From Arthrobacter celericrescens (GTDB taxonomy: Bacteria; Actinomycetota; Actinomycetes; Actinomycetales; Micrococcaceae), in assembly GCF_003614925.1 (NCBI RefSeq), contig NZ_QYLP01000095.1, positions 1-60,360 of the forward strand: a stretch of 60,360 nt of DNA. The letters run 5' to 3'. Numbering within the stretch: the stretch's first letter is position 1; every line of letters begins with the position of its first letter. Positions 25,582-34,145 of the stretch are shown piece by piece. The position numbers and the translations under genes are program-made. The notes beneath the pieces were generated by a model. It had not been told where the DNA came from, searched no databases, and worked only from the letters and a program-made list of their open reading frames with translations.

Positions 25582-25605
25582 GCGTCCAAAACTATCATTG
25601 AAGCC
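25582..25605. promoter_or_regulatory. 24-base bidirectional promoter region between upp and tadA
   Basis: The gap holds TATCAT at 25593-25598 on the plus strand and overlapping GATAGT on the minus strand (25591-25596), two possible -10 elements sharing bases. Distances to the start codons imply leaderless or nearly leaderless mRNAs in both directions. -35 elements would lie inside the two coding regions and are not consensus. Confidence 0.4.
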
Positions 25606-26115
25606 ATGAACAGCTCCGAGCCGTATCACGCCGAACACGCGGCCTGGATGGGCCTTGCCCTGGACGAAGCCCGGCGCGCGCTGGACACCGATGATGTGCC
25701 GATCGGTGCCGTGGTTCTGGGGCCCGACGGCGGCGTGCTGGGTGCCGGGCGGAACGAGCGTGAAGCGCACGGGGACCCTACCGCGCACGCCGAGATCGTG
25801 GCGATCCGCGAGGCGGCCGCCGCCCTGCAGCGCCACGCCCGGGAACTCGGCGAAGGCGGGGACGGCTGGCGCTTGGAGGACTGCACCCTGGTGGTGACCC
25901 TGGAGCCGTGCGCGATGTGCGCCGGGGCGATCGTGCTGGCCCGGATCCCGAGGGTGGTGTTCGGTGCCTGGGACGAGAAGGCCGGGGCAGTCGGCTCCGT
26001 GTTCGACATCCTCCGCGAGCGCCGGCTCAACCATTGGGTGGAGGTTTACCCGGGGGTCCGGGAACCCGAGTGCGCGGCGCTGCTGCGGGACTTCTTCGCG
26101 ACGCACCGGGGGTAA
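25606..26115 (+). CDS. tadA: tRNA-specific adenosine deaminase
   Basis: A 169-residue zinc deaminase that converts A34 to inosine in tRNA-Arg(ACG), a substrate tRNA that is encoded in this window at 2190. The zinc and catalytic motifs are intact: HAE at 61-63 and PCAMC at 101-105. The start ATG 25606 gives the normal family length. It reads divergently from upp. Confidence 0.93.
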   Translation: MNSSEPYHAEHAAWMGLALDEARRALDTDDVPIGAVVLGPDGGVLGAGRNEREAHGDPTAHAEIVAIREAAAALQRHARELGEGGDGWRLEDCTLVVTLEPCAMCAGAIVLARIPRVVFGAWDEKAGAVGSVFDILRERRLNHWVEVYPGVREPECAALLRDFFATHRG

Positions 26116-26140
26116 CGGCACCGCAAGAGCCGGGCGAGAC

Positions 26141-26764
26141 TCACCCTTCCGGCTGAGCTTCGGGACGGACGCCGAAAAGCGGCAGGACGACGTCGTCCAC
26201 CACCTCCTGGAGGTAGTCGTCACCGACGGGCAGGCCCGAGAACATGACCCGCTGGCGCAGGAGCGCCGGCCCGGCTTCCAGCCGCCGTTCGGTGACGAGG
26301 CCTGCCTCGCATTCGCCGCGTGCCACCGCCCGGCCGACGATCTCGCGCATGGTGCGCACCATGTTCCCCCGCCCGAATTCCCTGATCTGCGCCGCCGCGT
26401 CCGGGTTCTGCAGGGATTCGCCCAACAGTCCGATCATGGCTTCGCCCACCACTCCTTCCAGCAGGAGGACGATCTGCCGCATGAGGGCCAGGACGTCACC
26501 CCGCAGGCTTCCCGTGTCCGGCGCGGAGCTGTAGTCCGGCATCGCGTCATAAGCGGCGTCCAGCACCAGCGCGGCCCGGCCGGGCCAGCGCCGGTAGAGC
26601 GAGGCCTTGCTGGCGCGGGCGCGCTCGGCAACCCGTTCCATGGTCAAGGCGGCGTAACCGGATTCGGCGATTTCGGCGCGCACGGCCTCAAAGATGGCAC
26701 TGTTCAGGGCGGCGCCGCGGCGGCGGGGCAGTGTGCGGTGATCGGTTCCGGGGGCGGGGGTCAT
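26141..26764 (-). CDS. TetR-family regulator of the efflux / rifampin-phosphotransferase operon
   Basis: A 207-residue TetR regulator with a helix-turn-helix near residues 28-70 ([20 protein letters not shown]) and a C-terminal ligand domain. Its start overlaps the stop of the phosphotransferase-like gene (ATGA), so it is the last gene of a three-gene operon that also encodes a DHA2 efflux pump. It is likely to repress the promoter near 30965-30993 and respond to the drug handled by the two upstream gene products. Confidence 0.9.
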   Translation of the reverse strand: MTPAPGTDHRTLPRRRGAALNSAIFEAVRAEIAESGYAALTMERVAERARASKASLYRRWPGRAALVLDAAYDAMPDYSSAPDTGSLRGDVLALMRQIVLLLEGVVGEAMIGLLGESLQNPDAAAQIREFGRGNMVRTMREIVGRAVARGECEAGLVTERRLEAGPALLRQRVMFSGLPVGDDYLQEVVDDVVLPLFGVRPEAQPEG

Positions 26765-29349
26765 GACGGCGTCCCCGTGGCGTGCTGGCCGTCGCCGGCC
26801 GCCCGGACTTCACCGCGGCTCCCGTCAACGAGCACGCGCTGGCCGTCGTGCAGGACTTTGGTGCCCTTGGCTGTTCCCATGACGGCCGGTATCCCGTATT
26901 CGCGCGCCACGATCGCGGCGTGCGAGCCGAGGCCGCCGGCGTCGACCACCACGGCCGCGGCACGCTGGAACAGCGGCGTCCACGAGGGGTTGGTGTAGGG
27001 GCAGACCAGGATCTCGCCGCTGCGCAGGGTGCCGAAATCCTCCGGACCTTGCACCACGCGCACAACTCCCGAGGCCTGGCCGCGGCTGGCGCCGGTCCCG
27101 CTAAGCAGCGTTCCGAAGGCCAGGGCTCGTTCCGGCCGCCGGCCGGCGGTGAACAGCACGGCCGGGTCGAGGAGCGGGAACCCTGCCAGTTCGCGGCGTT
27201 TGGCGGCCCGGGCAAGCACCAGCGGGCGGTACCGTTCGCGCACCCACGCCGGCAGCGCACCGCCGTCGGGCATTTCCGTGACCGCTTCCAGTTCCTCGAA
27301 GCGCAGGTGGTACACGTCCCCGGGGGCATCCAGCACGCCGGCGTCCGCCAACCGGCGGCCCAGCTCCAGTTGTGCCCGCCGGAGCAGCGGCAGCGCCATG
27401 GTGGCGTAGAAGTGGCTGTCTTCCCGGAACGCCATGCCGGTTTTGGCGTCGTCGACGGCGGCCAGGACCCGGCGGCGGACGGCGGCGGCCCGCAAGGCCG
27501 GATGCCGTTTGAGTTCCGCGAGCGCGGCACCGGTCTGGTCCGTAGCGGGAGGCCGTTCGCCGGTCAACGCCTTGACCAGGCCCAGGACAACGTGGGGCGC
27601 ATCGGACCAGGTGGGCGCACTGCTCAGCACCACGCTGACGGTCTCGCGATGGCCGAATTCGGCCAGAAAGGCGTGGAACCGGGCGCGGAACTGTTCGAAC
27701 GCCGGATCGTTCTCCACCCTCTCCAGGAGGGCCGCCGCGCTGCCGTCCCGGGAGCCGCCGTTGTGGAGGCCGGCAAACGCCGGGGAAAGGACAGCATCGT
27801 TCCTGACGAGGGCGGCGAGGTTTTCGAGGGCGCGGTTGGCCTGGCTGGTCCGGGTTTCGGCGCCGGCGATCAGGGCCGAAGCGAGCCGGGCTTTCCCCAG
27901 CAGCAGGAGCATGAGCCGCAGCTTGGCCTGCGGCACGAACGAACCCGGCAGGTAGGAAACCCGCAGGTCCGTGATCTTCTCCATCGCGGCGAAGGTATCC
28001 CTGGCCAGGCCGAGCACACCGGTCCAACTGAGCCGAGCCGGATCGTTGCCGCGCAGCCGCTCCACGTCGGCAAGGAATTCGGAGAACCGGCGGTCCCGGG
28101 TCCACTCGGCCGGTCTGAAGCGGCGCACCCTCCGGCCAACGGAGACCGGTGCTGCGAGGGTGCGCAGGGTAGGCCTGGGCACCGGGGGTACCAGCTGGAG
28201 CACCACGCCGTCCTCCTCCGGAAGGATCTGGTGCAGCGGCGGGAACCTGACGCCCACGCTGCCTGCCATCCGGCCGAGCATCGCGAAAATGCCGCGCTGC
28301 ATCCACCCCGACACGTCCAGCGGATAGGGCCGCTGCTGGAACATCTCCACGAAGAACGGCCCGACCCTGCGCTGGAAGCGGCTGAGTACCGGCGGCTGCG
28401 GCGGCAGGCCCGTCATGGGGCGCGACTGCAGCACCTGGATCCGGCCGTCCGCAACAGCCCATTCCATGTCCTGCGGACAGCCGAAGTGTTCTTCGGCCCG
28501 CCGTGCCAGCTGCGCCAGTTCCGCCAGTTCCGCATCGGTCAGCTGAGGGTCCGCCGGCTGAGAGTCCGCCCGCGATGGTCCGGCCGGGGCCACTTCCTCG
28601 GTGCCGCCGCCCGCCACGGCCCGGACGATCACTTCATTCCCGCCGGGCGTGAAGGACAGCGTGTGCCCTTTGCCGTCCAGGACGTAGTGTTCAGGTGTCA
28701 CCAGCCCCGACACCACGGCCTCGCCCAGTCCGGCGCCCGCATCAACCACGATTTCGCCGCGCTCGCCCGTCACCGGGTTGGCGCTGAACATGACTCCCGC
28801 GCTCCGGGGTTCCACCATTTTCTGCACCACGACGGCGATCGCCACCGTGCGCGGGTCGATCCCCTGGCGCTGCCGGTAGGCCACGGCCCGGTCGGTCCAC
28901 AGGGAAGCCCAGCATCGGACGACGGCGTTCAGCACCTCCTCCTCGCCGATGACGTTGAGGAAGGTGTCCTGCTGCCCCGCGAACGCGGCACCCGGCAGGT
29001 CCTCCGCCGTGGCGCTCGACCGGACGGCGACGGGTCCCGCGCCCAGCGCGGCGTACGCCGCGGCAATCGACGACCTCACCTCGGGCGGCACCGTGGCGGC
29101 GCTGACCAGCTCCCGGAGGGCGCCGCCGTCGGGATTTCCGCCGTCAGGAACCTGCAACAGTGCCAGCAGCCGCGCGTCCAGCCCGGTATCGCGCAGGGTC
29201 GTGGTGTACGCAGCCGTGGTGACGACGAAACCTTCCGGAACCGGGAAGCCCTGCCGCAGCAGTTCGCCCAGATTCGCTCCCTTTCCGCCCGCCGCTGGGA
29301 GGTCCCGGGCACCGAATTCGGCGAGGGTACCTACGGGTTTTTCAGTCAT
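26761..29349 (-). CDS. Rifampin phosphotransferase-like PEP-synthase-family enzyme
   Basis: An 862-residue protein with the three-domain order of rifampin phosphotransferase: an N-terminal ATP-grasp domain (GGKGANLGELLRQGFPVPEG, and MFSANPVTGERGEIVVDAG), a large middle domain (about 320-750), and a C-terminal swivelling phosphohistidine domain with His about 810 in GSHAAIVARE. The length matches that enzyme (about 865) and differs from classical PEP synthase in lacking the C-terminal PEP/pyruvate-binding barrel. It would use ATP to phosphorylate a rifamycin and inactivate it. It overlaps the efflux pump gene by eight bases and the TetR gene by four. Another small-molecule substrate is possible. 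Confidence 0.82.
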   Translation of the reverse strand: MTEKPVGTLAEFGARDLPAAGGKGANLGELLRQGFPVPEGFVVTTAAYTTTLRDTGLDARLLALLQVPDGGNPDGGALRELVSAATVPPEVRSSIAAAYAALGAGPVAVRSSATAEDLPGAAFAGQQDTFLNVIGEEEVLNAVVRCWASLWTDRAVAYRQRQGIDPRTVAIAVVVQKMVEPRSAGVMFSANPVTGERGEIVVDAGAGLGEAVVSGLVTPEHYVLDGKGHTLSFTPGGNEVIVRAVAGGGTEEVAPAGPSRADSQPADPQLTDAELAELAQLARRAEEHFGCPQDMEWAVADGRIQVLQSRPMTGLPPQPPVLSRFQRRVGPFFVEMFQQRPYPLDVSGWMQRGIFAMLGRMAGSVGVRFPPLHQILPEEDGVVLQLVPPVPRPTLRTLAAPVSVGRRVRRFRPAEWTRDRRFSEFLADVERLRGNDPARLSWTGVLGLARDTFAAMEKITDLRVSYLPGSFVPQAKLRLMLLLLGKARLASALIAGAETRTSQANRALENLAALVRNDAVLSPAFAGLHNGGSRDGSAAALLERVENDPAFEQFRARFHAFLAEFGHRETVSVVLSSAPTWSDAPHVVLGLVKALTGERPPATDQTGAALAELKRHPALRAAAVRRRVLAAVDDAKTGMAFREDSHFYATMALPLLRRAQLELGRRLADAGVLDAPGDVYHLRFEELEAVTEMPDGGALPAWVRERYRPLVLARAAKRRELAGFPLLDPAVLFTAGRRPERALAFGTLLSGTGASRGQASGVVRVVQGPEDFGTLRSGEILVCPYTNPSWTPLFQRAAAVVVDAGGLGSHAAIVAREYGIPAVMGTAKGTKVLHDGQRVLVDGSRGEVRAAGDGQHATGTPS

Positions 29350-30877
29350 TGCGGGGCTCCCGGAGAGTCGGTTGGACGTCTGAAAACGAGGTGGTGCGCA
29401 GTTCGCGCTCGGGCAGGAACAGGGTGGCCACGAACGCGGCGAACAGCACCAGTGCGGCATAGCCGAAGACGGGCGGCAGCGCCCGGCCAAAGGCCTCGGC
29501 GACGGCGGCGCGGTCCTGGGCGGGCAAAGCCTCCAGCGCCTTGGGTGTGAGGGAATTGATGCGGCTCCCCAGGGCTGCTGCCACGTCGCCGGGAACGGCG
29601 AGCGCAAAGCGGGCCGCGATGAGGGAGCCGATCACCGCGACACCGACGGAGGCACCCACCTGCCGCATGAAAGCAACAGTGGATGTCGCTGTTCCGAGGT
29701 CGCGCCGCTGCACGGAATTCTGCACGGCCAGCACCATGACCTGCATGACCAGTCCGATCCCCAGGCCCAGGACCACCATCGCCACCGTGACCAGGACCGT
29801 GCTGCTTCCGGCGTCAAGGGTGCTGAAGAGCAGTGTGCCCAGGGCCGCGAGCAAGGTTCCCGCCACCGGATATGCCTTGTAGCGTCCGGTGCGGGTGATC
29901 AGGGCGCCGGACACGGACGTCGTCAGCAGGAGGCCGGCCATCAGGGCAATGAGCATGCCGCCCGACGCCGTGGCGGACATGCCCATTCCCACTTGGAGGA
30001 ACGCGGGCAGGTAGCTCACCGCGGCGAACATGGCGAAGCCGATCAGGAAACTGACCGCAGTGGGGATGGAGAACGCCCGGTCCCGGAAGAGCGCCAGCGG
30101 GATGACCGGGTCCTTGACCCGCCGGGCCGTGGCCAGCCAGCCCGCGACGGCGGCGAAGGCGACGGCGGCCAGCACTGGCACGAGCCACTGCGGTCCGTTG
30201 TGAACGCCCCCGCTGCACAACAGGATGATGGAGACGATCGCCAGGCTGAGAAGGGCCGCTCCGCCGTAGTCCACCCGCCGTCCCCGGGGCGCCTGTGGCA
30301 GATGCAGGGTCAGGGAGACCACCACGAGGGCCGCACACCCCACGGGAAGGTACGCATAAAAGATCCAGCGCCAGGACAGCAGGTCCACCACCGCGCCACC
30401 GGCAAGCGGGCCCGTCACGGCAGCCAGGATGAAGGCAGCGCCGATGATGCCAAGGAACCTGCCGCGTTCGCGGGGGCTGACGAGTTCGCCGATCACCGCC
30501 TGTGCCGCGATCATCAGGCCGCCTCCGCCGGCGCCTTGGACGGCGCGGTAGGCGATCAGTTCGGGCACCGACTGGGCCAGCGAGCAGAGTCCGGCGCCGA
30601 CGGTGAACAGGATGAGGGAGGCCTGGAGTACCCGCTTCCTGCCGTAGGCATCGCCCAGTTTCCCGGTCACGGGCATGGCGGCCGTGGCAGCCACGAGGTA
30701 GCCGGTGATGATGGTGGACATTTGGTCCAGGCCATTGAGGTCCCCGGCCACCGTGGGAAGCGCCGAGGCCATGATCGTCTGGTCCAGGGCCCCGAGGAAC
30801 ATCACCAGCAGCAGCCCGGGCAGGGCGGCACGGAGCGCGCGCGGCATCGGGAGTCTGACGTGCTGCGTGCTGTCCAT
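29342..30877 (-). CDS. MFS drug efflux transporter, DHA2 (EmrB/QacA) family
   Basis: A 511-residue proton-driven exporter with 14 predicted helices. Features include LGALDQTIMASALPTVAGDL in helix one, GKLGDAYGRKRVL (motif A) and GAGGGGLMIAAQAVIG (motif C region). It is the first gene of an operon with the rifampin-phosphotransferase-like enzyme and a TetR regulator; stop and start overlap by eight bases. Drug export is the likely role; specificity is unknown. Confidence 0.93.
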   Translation of the reverse strand: MDSTQHVRLPMPRALRAALPGLLLVMFLGALDQTIMASALPTVAGDLNGLDQMSTIITGYLVAATAAMPVTGKLGDAYGRKRVLQASLILFTVGAGLCSLAQSVPELIAYRAVQGAGGGGLMIAAQAVIGELVSPRERGRFLGIIGAAFILAAVTGPLAGGAVVDLLSWRWIFYAYLPVGCAALVVVSLTLHLPQAPRGRRVDYGGAALLSLAIVSIILLCSGGVHNGPQWLVPVLAAVAFAAVAGWLATARRVKDPVIPLALFRDRAFSIPTAVSFLIGFAMFAAVSYLPAFLQVGMGMSATASGGMLIALMAGLLLTTSVSGALITRTGRYKAYPVAGTLLAALGTLLFSTLDAGSSTVLVTVAMVVLGLGIGLVMQVMVLAVQNSVQRRDLGTATSTVAFMRQVGASVGVAVIGSLIAARFALAVPGDVAAALGSRINSLTPKALEALPAQDRAAVAEAFGRALPPVFGYAALVLFAAFVATLFLPERELRTTSFSDVQPTLREPRND

Positions 30878-30964
30878 GCCGTGTCCTTGGCCTCGGTACG
30901 GCGACCGGGCTCGGCCGGATTATGAGAGTCCGGCAGCGATTAGAGTCCGGTGCGTTTCCTAAAA

Positions 30965-30993
30965 ATGCTACGCCGGACCAATAGAGAACTCAA
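30965..30993 (-). promoter_or_regulatory. Promoter of the efflux / phosphotransferase operon with nearby operator-like repeats
   Basis: On the minus strand TTGAGT (30988-30993), 17-base spacer and TAGCAT (30965-30970) give a good promoter. An inverted repeat CGTT-TTCT-AACG lies at 30994-31005 just upstream of the -35, and two direct copies of CCGGACTCT lie downstream. Either may be the TetR operator. Confidence 0.65.
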
Positions 30994-31055
30994 CGTTTTC
31001 TAACGGGTTTAGGCCGGAGGTTTGCGGCGCGGGCATCGGTCCTTCATCCTGCAGA

Positions 31056-32321
31056 TCAGGCGACGTCGGCGGCCCGCACCTCACCTGATCTGCGGGACGA
31101 ACGCGGCCAGGCCGCCGTCGGGCTCAGCGCGGGCTGCGGAACGGGCGCCTGCTGCGGGGCAGGCGCAGGCGCCGCCCCCTGGAACAGCGTCCCCTCCAGC
31201 ACGCTCCCCCGGAAAGTCCGCACGGCGACCAGCACCCAGGCACCCACCAGCAGGACGTACCCGACGGCGGCCATCGCCTTGAATGCGCCCAGTCCGGTAT
31301 GCGCGGCGAGCCCGCTCAGGCCAGTGACGCAGGTGCCCACGGGGAAGGTGAAGGACCACCAGGCGAGGCTGAACGGCAGTCCGCTGCGGGCGGTGCGCAG
31401 GGTGATCGCGGCGGCCAAAGCTGCCCAGAGGAGGGCGAAGCCCAGCACCGGAACCCCGTACAGCACGCCGAAGGCCTCCATCGCGTGCAGCAGCGTCCCC
31501 GATACCGCGAAGTGCGCGTTGGCACCGAGCAGGTTGGCCGCGGTGATGGACTGGCCCAGTGGTCCGAGCACGATCCAGAGGGTCGGTACCGCGGCGGCGG
31601 CGAGGTTCTTGTGCACCGCCAGGCGCTGCCACACCAGCGGAATGATGAGCAGCGAGGCCAGCAGGCTCAGCCCGAACATGGCGTAGCAGGCCATCAGCAT
31701 CAGCTGCCGTGCCTCGCCGGCCGGCAGGTACGGCAGCAGCAGCGCACCCGTGGAGGCCGAGACCATCGGCGGCACCACGGGCATCAGCCAGCCGCCGAAT
31801 GCGTCGGCGGCTGAAACCTTGTGGCGGGTGAACTGCAGATATGGGACGGCGAACGCACTGGCCAGGCCGAGGAGGGTCCCGAGCACCCAGAGCACGGCGT
31901 CGATGCCCAGGGCGAGGCGCTCCCCCAGCACGTCCTTGCCCAGGAGCAGCGTGCCTGCGCCCACGGTCAGGAGGGCCATGGGCGGCGCGCCGTAGAAATG
32001 CGCCATCACCGGATGGTTGTGGTGGGCCCGGGCATTGTCGCGGTGCCGGGCCCAGTGCATCCCGGTGGACGCGGCCAGCAGGAGCAGCAGCAGGGAGGTC
32101 GCCGCCCAGAAGAGCGTGGCCACGGCGTGCAGGGCGGGAAACTGCACCGGCAGGCTAGCCCCAGCGGTGGCGATGACCCCGGTGCCCATGATGGTGGCAA
32201 ACCAGTTCGGGCCGAGGTTCGCGAACAGTTCGGACGGCCGCTCAAGCCTGCGGAGCAGCAAGCGCCCCTTGCGTTGGGCGACCTTGTGTTGACGCGCATC
32301 GCCGAGCATCAGAATTCCCAT
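31056..32321 (-). CDS. TDT-family (TehA/SLAC1-like) membrane transporter
   Basis: An integral membrane protein of about 421 residues with ten predicted helices, matching the TDT family (tellurite-resistance/dicarboxylate transporters and anion channels), including GPNWFATIMGTGVIATAG in the first helix. The substrate may be a C4-dicarboxylate or an inorganic anion. Start choice is uncertain: an ATG at 32321 has GGAAG about ten bases upstream; ATGs at 32330 and 32309 are alternatives. It is divergent from a LysR gene with clustered half-sites between them. Confidence 0.83.
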   Translation of the reverse strand: MGILMLGDARQHKVAQRKGRLLLRRLERPSELFANLGPNWFATIMGTGVIATAGASLPVQFPALHAVATLFWAATSLLLLLLAASTGMHWARHRDNARAHHNHPVMAHFYGAPPMALLTVGAGTLLLGKDVLGERLALGIDAVLWVLGTLLGLASAFAVPYLQFTRHKVSAADAFGGWLMPVVPPMVSASTGALLLPYLPAGEARQLMLMACYAMFGLSLLASLLIIPLVWQRLAVHKNLAAAAVPTLWIVLGPLGQSITAANLLGANAHFAVSGTLLHAMEAFGVLYGVPVLGFALLWAALAAAITLRTARSGLPFSLAWWSFTFPVGTCVTGLSGLAAHTGLGAFKAMAAVGYVLLVGAWVLVAVRTFRGSVLEGTLFQGAAPAPAPQQAPVPQPALSPTAAWPRSSRRSGEVRAADVA

Positions 32322-32368
32322 GCCATCCATGCTTCCGTGCCCGCAAGTGCCGAAGTAGGGGGCATACA

Positions 32369-32398
32369 CTTGTCAGGGTACAAGCCGGCCTTGTACCC
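32369..32398. promoter_or_regulatory. Triple alternating half-site, likely LysR operator
   Basis: CTTGT (32369-32373), ACAAG (32380-32384) and CTTGT (32390-32394) alternate in orientation, and GGGTACAAG/CTTGTACCC (32376-32398) is a nine-base inverted repeat. The cluster is central in the divergent TDT/LysR gap, consistent with recognition and activation sites for a LysR tetramer. Confidence 0.6.
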
Positions 32399-32437
32399 CC
32401 GGACCCGCCCGGCCGGCGCGCGAACCAGGAGAACCCC

Positions 32438-33385
32438 GTGCTCAGCTCCCGCATCCCCGATCTGTCCGCGCTGGAGATGCTCGCCGCCGTGCACGAACTC
32501 GGCAGCCTGTCGGCCGCCGGGAAGAAGCTCGGCCTGTCGCAGCAGGCGGTGTCCTCCCGGATGCGCTCGCTGGAATCCAGGATCGGCGCGGCCCTGCTGA
32601 CCCGCACGCCCCGGGGCTCCTCGCTCACCGAATCCGGCGAACTCGTGGCCGGCTGGGCCGCCGACGTCCTCGCCGCCGCCGAACGGCTCGACGCTGGCAT
32701 CGCCTCGCTCCGTTCCGACGCCGTCCGCCAGCTGCATGTTGCCGCGAGCCAGACCATTGCCGAGCACCTGCTCCCGCACTGGCTGGTGGCGCTGCGCCGG
32801 CAGCAGGAATCCCTCGGCCTCACGCCCACGGTCGTGGAACTGGCCGTGTCCAACAGCGAAACGGCGGCGGCCCGCGTCCGCTCCGGCGACGCCGACATCG
32901 CCTTCATCGAAAGCCCGCAGCTGCCCGCCGGCCTGAGCACCGCCGTCGTGCAGGAAGACGAACTGGTCCTGGTGGTCGCCCCGGGGCACCGCTGGGCCCG
33001 GCGGAAGGCACCGGTCACCGCGGCCGAACTCGCCGGCGTCGGGCTGGTCACGCGCGAACACGGCAGCGGCACCCGGGACGCGCTCGAGCACCTGCTCGCA
33101 GCGGCCGGCATCCCGGAGCAGGCCGCTCCCCTCGTGGAGCTGCCGACGACGGCGGCCGTCCGTTCCGCCGTCGCCGCCGGAACCGCTCCTGCCGTGCTCA
33201 GCGCGCTCGCCGTGCGCGACGACGTCACCCTGCGACGGCTGGTAGCGGTGCCCGTGCGCGGGCTGGTCCTGCGGCGCAGCCTCAGCGCCGTGTGGCTCTC
33301 CGGGAACACCCCGCCGCCGGGTGCCGCGCGGGACCTCGCCGCGATCGCCGCCCGCCCGATGCCGGGCGCGGCGCGCCTGCCCTGA
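32438..33385 (+). CDS. LysR-family transcriptional regulator
   Basis: A 315-residue LysR regulator: winged helix at about 8-65 (HELGSLSAAGKKLGLSQQAV) and an effector domain from about 95. GTG 32438 follows GGAG with six bases spacing. It is divergent from the TDT transporter gene, its probable target through the half-site cluster at 32369-32398. Confidence 0.92.
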   Translation: MLSSRIPDLSALEMLAAVHELGSLSAAGKKLGLSQQAVSSRMRSLESRIGAALLTRTPRGSSLTESGELVAGWAADVLAAAERLDAGIASLRSDAVRQLHVAASQTIAEHLLPHWLVALRRQQESLGLTPTVVELAVSNSETAAARVRSGDADIAFIESPQLPAGLSTAVVQEDELVLVVAPGHRWARRKAPVTAAELAGVGLVTREHGSGTRDALEHLLAAAGIPEQAAPLVELPTTAAVRSAVAAGTAPAVLSALAVRDDVTLRRLVAVPVRGLVLRRSLSAVWLSGNTPPPGAARDLAAIAARPMPGAARLP

Positions 33386-33473
33386 GCCCCTCTGGTCACT
33401 TGAGCCCGTCTGGTCATAGGACGGCCGGAGGAGGAACATGGGCACTCGAGGGGTGCCTGCCGAGGAGGACCAC

Positions 33474-33860
33474 ATGGCCATCGAGTTCAACCACACCATC
33501 GTCTACGCCCGGGACAAGCGCTTCTCCGCCGAATTCCTTGCCCGGATCCTGGGCCTGCCCGCGCCGACGCCCATGTGGTCGTTCATGACCGTGGCGCTGG
33601 AGCACGGCGTGGCCCTCGACTTCGCCACCTCCGAGGGCGACATCAAGCCGCAGCACTACGCCTTCCTGGTTTCCGAGGACGACTTCAACGGCATCCTCGC
33701 CAGGATCTCGGCCGAGGAAATCCCGTACTGGGCCGACCCCGGGCGGACCCGCCCGCAGCAGGTCAACCACAACGACGGCGGCCGCGGCGTCTACTTCAAG
33801 GACCCCGACGGGCACCTGCTCGAGGCGATCACCCGCCCGTACGGCTCGGGGGCGGCATGA
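33474..33860 (+). CDS. VOC-family protein
   Basis: A 128-residue glyoxalase-fold protein beginning MAIEFNHTIVYARDK and ending with FKDPDGHLLEAITRPYG, which carries the usual C-terminal metal-ligand Glu. The ATG 33474 has GAGGAGG five bases upstream; an in-frame ATG at 33438 also has a purine-rich site but would add residues outside the fold. It overlaps the acylphosphatase start by four bases. Confidence 0.88.
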   Translation: MAIEFNHTIVYARDKRFSAEFLARILGLPAPTPMWSFMTVALEHGVALDFATSEGDIKPQHYAFLVSEDDFNGILARISAEEIPYWADPGRTRPQQVNHNDGGRGVYFKDPDGHLLEAITRPYGSGAA

Positions 33861-34138
33861 GCGAAGACCTGGTCCGCCTCACTGCAACCGTGACCGGGCA
33901 GGTGCAGGGCGTGGGTTTCCGCTACCGGACCATGGTGGAGGCCCGCCGCCTCGGACTGAGCGGAGAGGCCGTCAACCGTTGGGACGGCTCGGTGTACGTG
34001 GTGGCCGAGGGCACTCCCGAGGGCGCCGAGGCACTGCTGGCCTGGTTGCGCTCCAACAGGGCGCCGGGCCGTGTCCAGCATGTGGAGGCGTCGCTGGGCC
34101 GCGCGAGCGGGGAGTTCTCCGGCTTCGGCGTGGAGTGA
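33857..34138 (+). CDS. acyP: Acylphosphatase
   Basis: A 93-residue enzyme hydrolysing acyl phosphates such as acetyl or carbamoyl phosphate. The catalytic Arg22 (GQVQGVGFRYR) and Asn40 (VNRWDGSV) are present, and the size is standard. Its ATG overlaps the VOC gene stop (ATGA), so the two are cotranslated. Confidence 0.95.
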   Translation: MSEDLVRLTATVTGQVQGVGFRYRTMVEARRLGLSGEAVNRWDGSVYVVAEGTPEGAEALLAWLRSNRAPGRVQHVEASLGRASGEFSGFGVE

Positions 34139-34145
34139 CCCTGCC

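Noticed and set aside
25582..26223. N-terminal extension of the upp frame
   Set aside because: It is the antisense of tadA; the normal UPRT start is at 25581.
26782..29550. 922-codon plus-strand open frame
   Set aside because: Antisense shadow of the rifampin-phosphotransferase-like gene; no recognisable domain.
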